A stretch of 64,000 nt of DNA. It comes from Xiphydria camelus. Taxonomy: Eukaryota; Arthropoda; Insecta; Hymenoptera; Xiphydriidae. Numbering within the stretch: the first letter of the stretch is position 1; each line of letters begins with the position of its first letter. Location of the stretch: assembly GCA_963678675.1 (NCBI GenBank), contig OY783198.1, positions 13,872,311 to 13,936,310 on the forward strand, written 5' to 3'. Positions 23,345 to 34,014 of the stretch are shown here, in pieces. The translations under genes and the position numbers were made by a program. The notes below the pieces were generated by a model. The model searched no databases. It was not told the origin of the DNA and saw only the letters and a program-made list of their open reading frames with translations.

Positions 23345-23900
23345 GAATGACGGTTCGATTCTTTGTACCTGGATAAGCCAGGTATTAAGTTAATCCGACC
23401 GGCCATCTATTAGATTCGTCTTGTCTTCCCTTTACAAAGCTGATTTATTATTCTAAGTATAGCGGTATCTATTACAATAGGTATTGTGGGAAATGGCTTC
23501 TTCTGATGCGGTCGGTAATTACCCCTTCCCGAGCATGGTGCGGGACTGCGAGCGCACGTGCAGCCTAGATTCGCCGAAAAATACCCCGTTCCGTTTCGTA
23601 GATTCCGATCCGAGAGTAGCTATAGATTTGCGAGGTATTTCTGACTGTGATACTATTAAACGGTTCGAAGCATTGTGTCGAATTCCGTTTATCGCAAGAC
23701 GGAACAGCGACCGATAGCAGAGTTAAGAGAGAATAAACTAAATGCGCTTTGAATTAGACAGGATGGTTAATACTTGACGGTAGGTTATAAATTAACAGTT
23801 TCTCCGCTCATTATTTCTCGTTAGAATAGCAGTCCTAAATTAGTATAGAATATTCGAATTTACCGCTATAAAATAAAGTAACCCTTGAAGGTTATACGGG
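23345..23900 (-). repeat. Repeat R1, copy inside G
   Basis: The reverse complement of this stretch matches 55760-56125 over several blocks, for example CCTTCAAGGGTTACT, CGTTTAATAGTATCACAGTC and GGCTTATCCAGGTAC. The 55.8-kb copy lacks about 65 bp. It contains a small palindrome TACCTGGATAAGCCAGGTA. The 77-aa ORF across it is not conserved in the other copy. The repeat family is unidentified. Confidence 0.7.
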
Positions 23901-23919
23901 CTTTGGTGAACGAGTTATA

Positions 23920-24354
23920 TACAGGGTGTAACAGAGTAAGTGTTACAACGTGAAACTGTAGATTCCTTGTGAAAAAAGAAAAAGATTTTTCCTCTTACAA
24001 AAATGTTCTGCGTGCTTTCGTTTTTGATATACAGGATGTCAAAGTTTTGAAAAAAAAATCGTTTTTCTTTAAACCTCGAACTATTTTTATCAGATTTGAG
24101 TGTTGACCCCTAATAACAAGTAGTTCGTGGTTTAAATAAGGTAAAACGGGGTGAGTTGGCGAATGAAGTCGGCCCCTCGTTTCCATTTCTTTCCATAGAA
24201 ACGAGGGGCCAACTCCATTCGCCAACTCACCCTGTTTTACCTTATATCGAAAACGACAGCCTGCAGAACATTTTTGTAAGAGGAAAAATCTTTTTCTTCT
24301 TTCATAAGGAATCTACAGTTTCACGTTGTAACACTTACTCTGTTACACCCTGTA
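23920..24354. mobile_element. 435-bp MITE with TACAGGGTGTAACAGAG ends
   Basis: Terminal repeats TACAGGGTGTAACAGAGTAA and its reverse complement bound the element, with TA duplications at 23918-23919 and 24355-24356. A second palindrome sits in its middle (about 24140-24245, AACGGGGTGAGTTGGCGAAT). An orphan left end of the same type occurs at 22895. The TA target and CAGGGTGT end are shared with elements O and L, which retain mariner-type transposase remnants. Confidence 0.8.
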
Positions 24355-25202
24355 TATCGCGGTGATACTAATTACTAAGGATCGTTAATCAGAATTCCGA
24401 CCATCGCACAGTGGTTCTGAAATAGGTCAAAAGTCCACATTAATTCATAACTGTTTACTATGATGCTAAGTTCAGATACGTACATTTTTTGGTTTAAGTT
24501 ATAGTTTGAAGCATGCTCTTGATTATTATATAACATTTTACATGCCATTCTTGTCCCATATCTTAATGTATTTAATTTTTACGGTGTCGCAGTCTTATTG
24601 TTACGAAATCAGTTTTCTCTATTTAAAACAATTTGCTTGGTTTCAGGTACGTTTTATAAGTGTACGTTTTCAAGGATGCATATTTTGGAATAATACTAGG
24701 TACCAGTATAATACCTATATCTTTTTTAATTATTAAGCTGCTTTTGACTTTTATTGTAAGCATTAGGGAAATGTGCTTTTTGTTAAATTATTTTTTCCAA
24801 CTACTTTTCCTATTACCACCTCTGGAAAAAGTTCTTATATACAAGAGTATATCTTTTTATAACTAAGACACAAATTTACATCGCACAAATCAGTTATGTA
24901 AGTCATTAATATACTCATGACCGCGTTTGCTTAGATTGCCGGACTACTGTGTATCGTTTGTTGGAACACGCAAATTAATCAACTGTAAACTGCGGCACAC
25001 TGTCACAGAAGTAGATACATAGGTTAGAATCGCCGTCCCGACCAGACCGACCGAACAGACCGATTCTCCCGGGAACTACGTTCACCCGATTTTCGTACTC
25101 CCGCAGTTAGAGAATAGCGACTAGGAGTCTCCTTACTTTTCCAGTGAACTCCGCCCACTTCTCACGGGAACAGGCTTTCACTCAGTTATACAATAGCCGT
25201 CC

Positions 25203-27606
25203 TGCAACGTTCCAACGAATGATGGACACAGCCCTAAGAGGATTAGTCGGAAAAACCTGCTTTGTATACCTTGACGACATCGTGGTATTTGGATCAACAC
25301 TAAAACAACATCACGAGAACCTAGAAATTTTATTTGAAAGATTAAGACAAGTAGGACTCAAACTTCAACCCGATAAATGTGAATACCTTAGACCAGAACT
25401 TGAGTACCTAGGACATCTGATCACCAAAGACGGAGTAAAACCAAACCCGAAAAAAATAGAAGCGGTCAAAAACTTCAAAACACCAACAACGGTAACAGAG
25501 GTAAAAGGATTCTTGAGACTCACAGGATATTACAGGAAATTCATTAAAGGTTTCTCAACTATCAGTAAACCTTTAACAATATTAACAAAAAAAGACACAC
25601 CCTTCGCTTGGAACGAAAAAACAGAAAAAGCTTTCAGGACACTGATTGACGCTCTATGCAGTTCACCAGTACTCCGATATCCGGACTACTCAAAAAAATT
25701 CACACTAACAACGGATGCATCAAATGTGGGACTTGGAGCAGTACTCTCCCAGGAAGGACACCCGTGCTGCTACATATCAAGAACCCTGAATAAAGCCGAA
25801 CAAAATTATACCACATCAGAAAAAGAACTGTTAGCCATTGTCTGGGCAGTTAAAAGACTCAGACAATACTTGCTAGGACGAACGTTCGACATCAAAACTG
25901 ACCATAAGGCTTTAATATGGCTTTTCAACATCAAAGACCCGTCATCCAGATTAATGAGATGGAGATTAAAATTAGAGGTGTATGACTTCCGGATTGATTA
26001 CATGAAAGGGAAAGAAAACTGTGCGGCAGACGCCCTCTCAAGAATATTCATTACCAGAGATTTGTTACAAGAGGCGCTCGATGGAATCAATCTAGAAATG
26101 TCGGAAGAAACAATTGTCACACCCGAACAACTTTACGCGGATTACACTGTATGGTGCCTCATGGGAGACCACACGAGCAAAATAAAAACCCTACTCAACA
26201 CAAACAAAGGCACGTGGATCAAAATCAGGAAATACACCAACGATAATGATGAGGCGGGATCAGTGGAACTAGGACCCTACGATGAGAAGAAATGGTTGAA
26301 CGAGATCTACCTAGGAGTAGAATTCTTTAAGGAATCTAAACGGGAATCAAGATTCGTCTTCTCGGACGCAACCCTATCCACGTATGAAGTGGAAACCCTC
26401 ACCGACATGCTAAATTTCTTGGCCAACAGAAACAACGCGACAATACGCATTTGCCACAAACCTAAAGAACTAACGGAAGAAGAAAAAAAGGCAATACTCC
26501 ATGAAAACCATGGAGGATCCCTGACACACCACTTAGGAGAAAACCGATCAATAGCGAGACTTAAAGAGAAATATGAGTGGAAGGGAATGGAACAGGAAAT
26601 GATACGATTTATTCAAAACTGTATCACCTGCCAACAAGCAAAGCTTACCCGCATTCGACCAAAAGCACCGGCAGTGATTACAGATACCCCAAGAGAAGCC
26701 AACGAGAAAATAGCCATGGATATTTTTGGTCCCTTACCTAAGACCACGAAGGGACATCGATTTCTATTAACCATTCAAGATACCTTCACCAAATACCTGA
26801 TAATGGTACCTTTAAAACAAACCACTGCAGAAGATATCGCCAATGCCCTCATCCAACACTACATCTATACATTCGGAACACCCAAGAACATCCTCACGGA
26901 CCAAGGACAGAACTTTCTGTCTAACGTCATGCAAGAGTTCGAACGAAGCCTAGGGATAACACCCATCAGAACCACGGCTTATCATCCGCAATCCAACGGA
27001 GCCTTGGAAAGGACGCACGCTGTAATAAAGGATCTAATCAGAACGTCACTCACCCCAGAAGAGAGAAATCAACATTGGGATGAAAGCGTTCAAACCATTG
27101 GTTTCGCCTATAACACCTCTCTCCATGAAGGACACGGGCACACCCCCTTCGAGCTGACTTTCGGACGAAAGGCACGATTACCATCCTCAATCGACTCCAC
27201 TAACAACCTCACGTATAACGAATTGATAGAAAAATGGAAGAAACGGCATAATGAAACCCTCGAAAGAGCCCGAAGCAGACTTATCAAAGCCAAGGAAAAG
27301 GCGAAGGAACGACACAACAAAAATATTTGTAGAACGCAACCCATCTACCAAGTCGGAGAAGAAGTATGGGTAACGGACGGAACACGGAGACGAAAACTTG
27401 ACGACGACTGGGACGGACCGTACAAAATCGTTAACCTATTCGATAATAATAACCTAGAAATTGATAAAAACGGCCAAATAATCAGGATCCACATTGACAG
27501 AACTCAACCCTGTTACAGAAATGAGACAGCTTCTATTCATATGGATGATGACGACAGTAATACCTCACCGGACGTTAACAACTGTGACAATACAACCACT
27601 CAATGA
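25203..27606 (+). pseudogene. pol: D pol, 3' part: RT palm, RNase H and integrase
   Basis: This is a single open frame to 27606. Its first codons in the computed ORF (from 25144) belong to G. The RT catalytic box is VYLDDIVVFG, and RNase H is marked by TTDASNVGLGAVLS, TSEKELLAIVWA and TDHKALIWL. Integrase has an HHCC zinc finger (HENHGGSLTHH ... CITCQQAK) and a DDE core, with D in AMDIFGPLP, D in NILTDQGQNF and E in PQSNGALERTH. All catalytic residues of RT, RNase H and integrase are present. It is a pseudogene only because of the breaks upstream. The 3' end overlaps env by about 110 bp. Confidence 0.92.
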
Positions 27607-29392
27607 CACTACGTTCTTTCTTGAAGACTTTGGAAAAACAAAATTATATCACACCACATGGAGAATTATCGGTAATGTCAACTTCGATGACTTTAAAATA
27701 AGATACGCGCAACTTTGGAAAATGAACGGAGACGCAGCAAACGCCTGCAAAACGAACTGCAACGAGGGCACCGAAATATCACTCATGCGCACCCGATTGA
27801 TACGCACCTTTAACAACCTCCAATTATTGGACCACCTCACCAGTGGGAGACGCACCAAACGAGGACTACTCAATATAGTAGGAACCATATCGAAAACATT
27901 ATTCGGTACCCTGTCCAATGATGATTTGGATCACATCAACACAGAAATCGATAAGCTTTACGATACAACCAATACGTTAGGTCAAGGTATTTCCAATCAA
28001 ACTAAAATAATTAAAATTTTACTAAATAATGCTAAACACGATATAGACGCACTAGGCAAACAAGGAGAATCTTATCTAAAATTGGTGGACAAGGCCACTA
28101 GTAGAATTAATAATAATTCAATGGATATTCATATAGCTAACCACTTAGCGATCAGTGGATTTTTGCTAGCCGACCTTTCGGAAGATATAAATACGATCTT
28201 AAACGCAATCAGCGACGCTAAATACGGGATAATCCACCCACAAGTGTTTGCCCCGTCAAACCTTGTCGATGGACTAAAAACTCTCGAAAAATGCAACAAC
28301 ATGCCATATAGTATAGAAAGCAATGTCCAAAATTATCACGACATCATTAGCATGTCTAAAGTCAACATAGCTCTCTCGAAAGATCGACTAACGTATATAA
28401 TTGATGTGCCTGTATGGGAGCAGGACACGTTTGAAACCAAACACGTAATCCCTATACCTAGAAAGCAGGCAGGAGTCTTCACCGCAATTATCCCGGAATC
28501 ACAATACTTACTTATTAACCAAGCCCACAGCACATATGTACCCACCACCGACGGAGACCTAAGAAAATGCTTACGATCAAGAGACCTAAGAGTTTGCAAG
28601 AGGCAACAGCCTTCCTTCCTATTAGCCGAAACGGAATCCTGCGATACGCAAATACTTAGCAGAAAAATTAAAGCCATGACACATCCTAAATGTAAAACAG
28701 CACTGTTCTCAATCCAGGAACTTACATATATACAACTCGAAAGCGACCAGGGATACCTGATATTCCCCCAAGGCGAACAATTCCTAGATATATTGTGCGA
28801 AAATAAAGTGGAAATAACAAAAGTCGACGTACCTAGTTGGGTAAAATCAGACACAGACTGCACTATTAACACGAATGGAGCTATGCTAAAGTTAGCCCCT
28901 CTAAAGAACATTACCATGAACTTACAATTCCATAAGAATTACACAATTCCGATTAACGATTCTGGCCTAGCACTAGCAAAAGACTTACTTACACCAGTAC
29001 AACACCACCTAGATACCAACGAACTCAGAGAACTGGAACTGAACCTAGATGACATACAAAATAAGATCGAGCTTACGAAACGACAACATAGAACTAAGAC
29101 TTGGACAGAGAATGCCACTAGCATATTAACTTATATCGGATACAGTTCGATAGCCATTATAATACTATGGATAATTAACAAAATAGGGCTTTTTGATTGT
29201 GTAAAAAACTTATCGCCATGTAAATTATGTATTAATATAGCCTGTAACAAATTTACTAACCGACCTCGAGAAAGCGACTACCGAGTGGAATACCGACCCA
29301 CCGTTGAAAGTGAACCCACTGCGCCACCACCATACGTCCAACCGACAGACCCATTAATCCGACCGGTTAAAGGAATAAGGGTCCGCAAGTGA
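27494..29392 (+). CDS. env: D envelope glycoprotein, full-length open frame
   Basis: The 632-codon ORF is uninterrupted. A hydrophobic signal-like segment follows the Met near residue 10, so translation probably starts there (about 27521) rather than at the first ATG. A furin-type site RRTKRG lies at about residue 120, followed directly by a hydrophobic glycine-containing fusion-peptide-like stretch. One transmembrane segment is near residues 555-580, with a short Cys-containing cytoplasmic tail ending in a proline-rich segment. This is the layout of insect errantivirus envelopes, homologous to baculovirus F proteins. Errantivirus env is normally made from a spliced RNA, and splice sites were not assigned. 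It is the only long intact gene of D. Confidence 0.88.
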   Translation: MTELNPVTEMRQLLFIWMMTTVIPHRTLTTVTIQPLNDTTFFLEDFGKTKLYHTTWRIIGNVNFDDFKIRYAQLWKMNGDAANACKTNCNEGTEISLMRTRLIRTFNNLQLLDHLTSGRRTKRGLLNIVGTISKTLFGTLSNDDLDHINTEIDKLYDTTNTLGQGISNQTKIIKILLNNAKHDIDALGKQGESYLKLVDKATSRINNNSMDIHIANHLAISGFLLADLSEDINTILNAISDAKYGIIHPQVFAPSNLVDGLKTLEKCNNMPYSIESNVQNYHDIISMSKVNIALSKDRLTYIIDVPVWEQDTFETKHVIPIPRKQAGVFTAIIPESQYLLINQAHSTYVPTTDGDLRKCLRSRDLRVCKRQQPSFLLAETESCDTQILSRKIKAMTHPKCKTALFSIQELTYIQLESDQGYLIFPQGEQFLDILCENKVEITKVDVPSWVKSDTDCTINTNGAMLKLAPLKNITMNLQFHKNYTIPINDSGLALAKDLLTPVQHHLDTNELRELELNLDDIQNKIELTKRQHRTKTWTENATSILTYIGYSSIAIIILWIINKIGLFDCVKNLSPCKLCINIACNKFTNRPRESDYRVEYRPTVESEPTAPPPYVQPTDPLIRPVKGIRVRK

Positions 29393-29428
29393 GAACTTTC
29401 AGGAGAAAGTTCAATCTACTCCGGGGGG

Positions 29429-29686
29429 TGTTAAGCGTAGATAAACACCTCATTATCTCACTCCAAATGACCTATATAAACCAACCCAAATAGCTAGAGC
29501 AGTAGTTCTGCTTCGAGAGTCCTCCTCTTCACAATACAACATACGTGCCATATTGTGACAGACTCATAGAAATAGTGATAATATTGTACTTAGCAAAAGA
29601 AAGGAAATAAAGTAGCACTGACTATACTCAGGTATAGCCAGTGCCTCCGTTTTTAAAAAGTCAACTGAAACTATTTCCCTGTAACA
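29429..29686 (+). repeat. 3' LTR of D
   Basis: Differs from the 5' LTR at about two sites by eye (AAACCGACC/AAACCAACC and CCCCGT/CCCTGT). It is preceded by the polypurine tract CCGGGGGG at about 29421-29428 and followed by the duplicated target TCAGC. Confidence 0.92.
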
Positions 29687-29691
29687 TCAGC

Positions 29692-30470
29692 CATGGAGAA
29701 ATACGGACGAATTGAAAAACGGCTTCAATACACACACAGAATCATTCACAGCAAAAAAAGACATTTTAAAAGATGCATCAGAATATCATAAAAGATTAAT
29801 GGATTTGTAAAGAGGACTAGAAAATATTAAAGAACAGATTGAGAAACTCGAATCTTGTAATAAGAATGAGGAAAATGATAATGATTCTAATGCATCAAGT
29901 TTGGATGAATCTGACGTCGATGATGATGCACGAAAAGATTTTCAAGACATCGCAGACAAAGCGATGGCTGATAAAAATCTACTAGAAATGATCTTCCAAT
30001 TAAATGTAGATCAAGCTAGAATTTTTCAATGCGTTCAAAATGCCTTAACATCCAATGATCGTCCATTAAGACTGTGCGTGAGTGGAGAAGGTGGGACGGG
30101 GAAAAGTCGATTGATTGACACGATTAGATGTTGGACCAAAGAGTTTTTGAAGAAAGAAACTGCTGTTACCGCACCTACTGGTTTAGCAGCATTTAATATT
30201 AGCGGTTTAACAGTACATAGAGTCTTCCAATTGCCAGTTGAACATGGTTCTATCCCAAAATATAATGAGATCTCAGATGCTGTGTTGAAGGCTCTACGAT
30301 TGCAGTTCAAAGGCGTTATATTGATAATAATTATTGATGAAACATCCATGATTTCGAATATTATCTTACTGTACATCAATCAAAGATTGATAGAAATATT
30401 CAATACTTTAAATGTCGAAGATGGTTGGTTTGGTGGCTTACATTTACTTGCCTTTGGTGATTTTCTGTAA
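29692..30470 (+). pseudogene. Helitron PIF1-type helicase, N-terminal half
   Basis: Directly after the D target duplication the Helitron frame resumes with PWRNTDELKNGF, the motif linking Rep to helicase. After one stop near 29808 the 189-aa ORF (29901-30470) follows. It has Walker A SGEGGTGKSRLIDTI (from about 30080), motif Ia TAPTGLAAFNISG, Walker B IIIDETSMIS and GLHLLAFGDF. This ATP-dependent 5'-3' helicase unwinds DNA during rolling-circle transposition. The ORF is cut at 30470 by element I, and motifs III-VI follow at 32151. Confidence 0.88.
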
Positions 30471-32150
30471 TAGGGAGGTTCGGTAATTTTTTTTTAAAAA
30501 TGAAAATCGATAGAGTTTGGGTCACAAAAACGTTAACCGAAGTTGTAGCGCAAAATATTAAGAGTTAATCGTGCTATACATATTTAAAAATCATGAATTG
30601 ACGCGAGGCTAGAAAACGGGACCTCGACACGAGGCTACGTTGCGTGACGTCAGTTGCCAGACACCCCCGCCACAACGTCCAAACTATGCTCGCAACGAGT
30701 AGATTTACCGTAGAAAACGCAACAGCCAGCAGTACGTATTAAGTAGTAGTGGCTTCAGCGCGGGTTTTAACGTCCACACGTCCAAAAATCACATACACTT
30801 CGTTGTTGCTGTCTCGGAACTAACTATTTCTTATTTAGTAGACGCTGCAAAGCCCGTTTAGAAGGGACAGAGTGACCAGAAATCACTTTGTATCAAGCTA
30901 CACACCACATGCTCATCTGGGCCGCTAGGCCCGCCGGGTTTTTTCCGGTTGTAAAGTATTGGAAACTTTTTAGCAAGGGTAGAATTATAAATCTGTACCC
31001 TCTCCCTTACCTTTCCTTTGCGATAATAAATCATATTCTTAACCCTTTCACTCACGAATTTTTATTTTTACAGCCATACAATTAATAATGTATATTCCAG
31101 CTCTTCGATGCTTTAAATTTTATTTTTTTTTAATAAAAAAAATTTTTTTCTTTGCATAAATTTAATTTTTTGAGTTTATTTATAAATTTAATTTTTAATT
31201 TATATGACGATATGTGCCTTATACGTTCGTTACAATGTCGACGAATGTACTTCTTGTGAACAAACGGTCAAAAAATTCTAATTTATGACCTTATATATAC
31301 ATTAATCCACGTATCCACATTTGTGGTCACCATGAGCGAAAGGGTTAAACTTAGGATTATAAATATCTAACATCGAGCAGTTTTTGCTTATTTCAATACT
31401 CACTCAAGAAGTAATCGATTAAATTAATGTAGCAGTTTTCTTATCTATTATAATTTGCTTTTGGGGAACATTTGGGCAACATTTGTTGCTACGGATTAAG
31501 GAAAAACCCCAAAAGAAGACCTCAATCAGACCAAGTAATCATTATCATTCAATCTTAAATCTATGCTGATACATACATAGTTTGTAGATACAAAAATTAC
31601 TCTTATATTCTAATACGATTACATAAAAATTGATAGTATCGTGATCAAATTTATAAAAAATTAATATTCAACAGTAATCATCACCATATGATACGTTACG
31701 CAAATCTTTAATACGTGCACTTCGTCGAAGTTTGTTTACTTCAGAATCTTTTGAGGAATTTACGTCAATCTTATTGTTTTTATCAACTTCATCTGTCTCA
31801 ACAATAAGCCTTTCCTCAAATAGAAGCTTAGCCCTTTTCCCTTCTGACCATCGCTGATTCACCCCCGAAACATTTGCCGATCCAAGAGAGAGCCAGATAG
31901 TTAAATCACGTTCGCGCTATATGCCTGCACTGCTCCCCTGGAGGAGGCGGAGCTTGTGTCTGGCAAGTGACGTCAAACCAATAAGAAAACGTTCTCGTCC
32001 CTAACGTTATCGCCGGAGTTACAATGTGCAATTTGAAGTAGTAAATTTTATTTTTTTTGAAAAATTCTTTCACGTACATGGTTACTTACACATGCATAAT
32101 AGTTTCCATAGAGAAATAACATAAAATATTTTTGGTCCGAACCTCCCTAT
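30471..32150. mobile_element. Element I: 1.7-kb TIR element in the helicase gene
   Basis: Ends TAGGGAGGTTCGG (30471-30483) and CCGAACCTCCCTA (32138-32150) are exact inverted repeats. Subterminal GACGTCAGTTGCCAGACAC near 30646 is mirrored around 31965. Removing the element leaves the helicase in frame. The duplication cannot be resolved, since TA or TAG is possible. One short minus ORF (31668-31862, RRSARIKDLR near its end) has no assigned family. The element contains a TTAA-flanked MITE. It is unclassified and probably non-autonomous. Confidence 0.75.
31043..31344. mobile_element. 302-bp TTAA-flanked MITE (piggyBac-like) inside I
   Basis: The ends CCCTTTCACTCACG and CATGAGCGAAAGGG are inverted repeats, with TTAA immediately outside both (31039-31042 and 31345-31348). 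TTAA duplication plus a CCC-start TIR is the piggyBac pattern. It is AT-rich with no coding capacity. Confidence 0.75.
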
Positions 32151-33180
32151 AGCCACCCGTGCGTCAAGGTCCAGTATATGAAACTTTAGCATCGTCTGCA
32201 TATACAAAGTTGATGGGTTCACTGGGAAACATCAATCTTTGGAAAGAACTTTTCAGTTACGATGAACTACGAATTAATATGCGACAAAAAGCAGACCAAA
32301 CCTATGGAGATTTATTATCTAGTTTGAGAATTGGTGTTGTAACCGGCGATAATATTAAGTTATTACAACAAAGATTAATTAGAATCGATACTTCTTTATC
32401 ATACGATGATCGATTACGTGAACTATGTAATCATATAAATAAATTACCAGATGATACAGTTGTCTTATTACCAACATGTAAGCAATGTCATTTGCTAAAT
32501 TTTGAAATGCTCAAAGAGATTCCTTCAGATAAATTATTACTTATATATACAGCTGACGATAAAATTGATTATCCGAAAAATGTTTCGAAAAAAGCTGCAC
32601 AAATTTTACGAAAGCTGGAAAATGATTCATCTAATACTGCTGGTCTTGAACGAGTGATTGTAATCAAATTAGGTTCAAAGATTATGATGAGACGTAATAT
32701 CGATATCAGCGTAGGACTTGTCAATGGAACCATTTGTCGCGTAATTGCAGTACCAAAAGCTTGGACAACGTGGATATTGAATCAATTACTAATTATGAAT
32801 TAAGTAACGGAAACGAACAAATAATCGAACGTGTGAGTATTAAATTTCAAATTATGAATGGTACTTATGTGATTCGCAAGCAATTTGCAATCAGTTTGAG
32901 CTATGGCATAACTGTACATAAGAGTCAAGGTTTGAGTTTATAAAATGCTGTCGTTGATGCTGGTAATAGCATATTTACTTGTGGACAGACATACGTTGCG
33001 CTTTCAAGAGTAATGACATTGCAAGGTTTACACTTGATTAATTTCGATCCACACAGCATGAAAGTGAATGTATCTGCCATAGAAGAATATAATCGGTTGA
33101 GGAAGATTTACCGGCCGGACCTTCCCCAAATTGATATACCTCATAAGCGATGGGGTAAGGTACTTGATTTTCCGTGGGCC
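32151..33180 (+). pseudogene. Helitron PIF1-type helicase, C-terminal half
   Basis: The frame restarts with PPVRQGPVYE, the motif III region, in ORF 32159-32803. It then changes frame at about 32745 to give AISLSYGITVHKSQGLSL (motif V) and, after a stop at 32941, QTYVALSRVMTLQGLHLI (motif VI). The conserved Arg finger-type residue in ALSR is present. Together with the N-terminal half, all helicase motifs can be found, but at least one frameshift and two stops separate them. It leads directly into the USP-like domain in the same ORF (33013-33564). Confidence 0.85.
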
Positions 33181-33560
33181 ATTCCACAACAAAATCTTAA
33201 TCCCGAAAATAATGATCAATCACAACCTGAGCAGTTGGGATGGATAATTCATGGCTTGCATAATAATGATGGTGTTTACAGTTATGTAAATGCAGTTTTG
33301 CAGTGTATCTTCCATTCTTCTTTAATACGAAGCCGTTTACTTAAGAAAAAAAATAGTTCGTCCACTATTATAGAAACGATGTTGAAAACATACATGGACA
33401 ACTCTGCTGCTCTTGATCCTACTGAGATTAGACAGTTTGCTGGCGAAGTATTCACTAGTAAATATGAGCAGGATCCAACTCAGTTTCTAGAAACGCTGTT
33501 TAGTAAAACTGATGGTGATATAGGTACTTTAGTCAATGTTCGACGCAACTATACTATACG
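33181..33560 (+). pseudogene. Helitron USP/C19-like domain, N-terminal part
   Basis: Downstream of the helicase in the same frame the ORF reads GLHNNDGVYSYVNAVLQCIF. This aligns with the ubiquitin-protease Cys box GLxNxGNTCYxNAxLQ, but the nucleophile Cys position reads Ser. A helical region follows (FAGEVFTSKYEQDPTQFLE). USP enzymes remove ubiquitin. A fused C-terminal USP module in a Helitron is unusual, and here it is probably catalytically dead. The ORF breaks at the insertion of K, and the remaining half is at 34021. Confidence 0.65.
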
Positions 33561-34014
33561 CTAGGCAAGTAACTGTAGTGGCGCCACGAGGTGGTCGGAG
33601 TACGTAACTCTAGGGTGACTGTGTCACTCCAATTCGTGGCTAATGGAGCCTGTGAAACAGTCAGTAATTAAACCCGTTAGTTATTATGAGACTCATAATT
33701 AATTTGTATTAATTGAAAACTCTCAAAACTAAGCTGGTTCAACTGTCAACAGACCGGTGATTGTACACCTAGGGACTCGGAATCTGTCGCTGGTGACTTT
33801 TTAAAATGTTACTTTTAAACGTACTAACTAATGATTAATCAATCCTAATGCTTTCATTAACGAGGGTAAACGCCACGGTAGCTAATGAGGGCATGAGAAT
33901 TAATTGTTCATTGGTCAGTATGTTTAAAAATGACATTTCACTTATCCCCCTAGAGTTGCGTGGAATGTCCACGAGGTCGCGTGCGCGTCGGTGATTTGAG
34001 GTACTTGCCTAGCA
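33561..34014. mobile_element. Element K: 454-bp TIR element with 6-bp duplication
   Basis: It starts CTAGGCAAGTA and ends TACTTGCCTAGCA. TATACG is duplicated at 33555-33560 and 34015-34020. Removing the element and one duplicate restores the USP-like frame across the junction. No ORF of interest lies inside. The family is not identified. Confidence 0.8.

Larger units (their letters stand above)
21821..25202. mobile_element. Element G: 3.4-kb foldback transposon inside D
   Basis: G starts GGACGGCTATT and ends AATAGCCGTCC. CCT occurs at both junctions, and the RT frame of D resumes immediately after it. The two arms, about 21821-22915 and 24330-25200, are long imperfect inverted repeats that match over most of their length. 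Subterminal motifs of type CTATTCTGTAA are repeated near 21828, 21945 and 22008. The arms end internally at a CAGGGTGTAACAG-type MITE end. I see no transposase gene, so it is non-autonomous. Confidence 0.85.
18583..29686 (+). mobile_element. Element D: env-bearing Gypsy/errantivirus provirus
   Basis: D has 258-bp LTRs (18583-18840, 29429-29686) that begin TGTTAAGCG, end GTAACA and differ at only about two positions by eye. Target duplication TCAGC is present at 18578-18582 and 29687-29691. A primer-binding-like TGGCGATCCTGCCAGGAT follows the 5' LTR, and a purine tract CCGGGGGG precedes the 3' LTR. Gene order is gag, pol (PR-RT-RH-IN), env. It carries premature stops in gag and RT and is split by foldback element G. 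LTR similarity suggests a fairly young insertion. Confidence 0.92.

Noticed and set aside
23350..23390. GGTTCGATTC resembling a Pol III B box in R1
   Set aside because: No matching A box at the right distance and no tRNA-like fold, so a tRNA or SINE call is not supported.
22377..24866. Paired hydrophobic ORFs of 60-77 codons on both strands (MYVFKDAYFGIILG type)
   Set aside because: The same peptide appears in both arms of the foldback G. It reflects inverted AT-rich DNA, not a gene.
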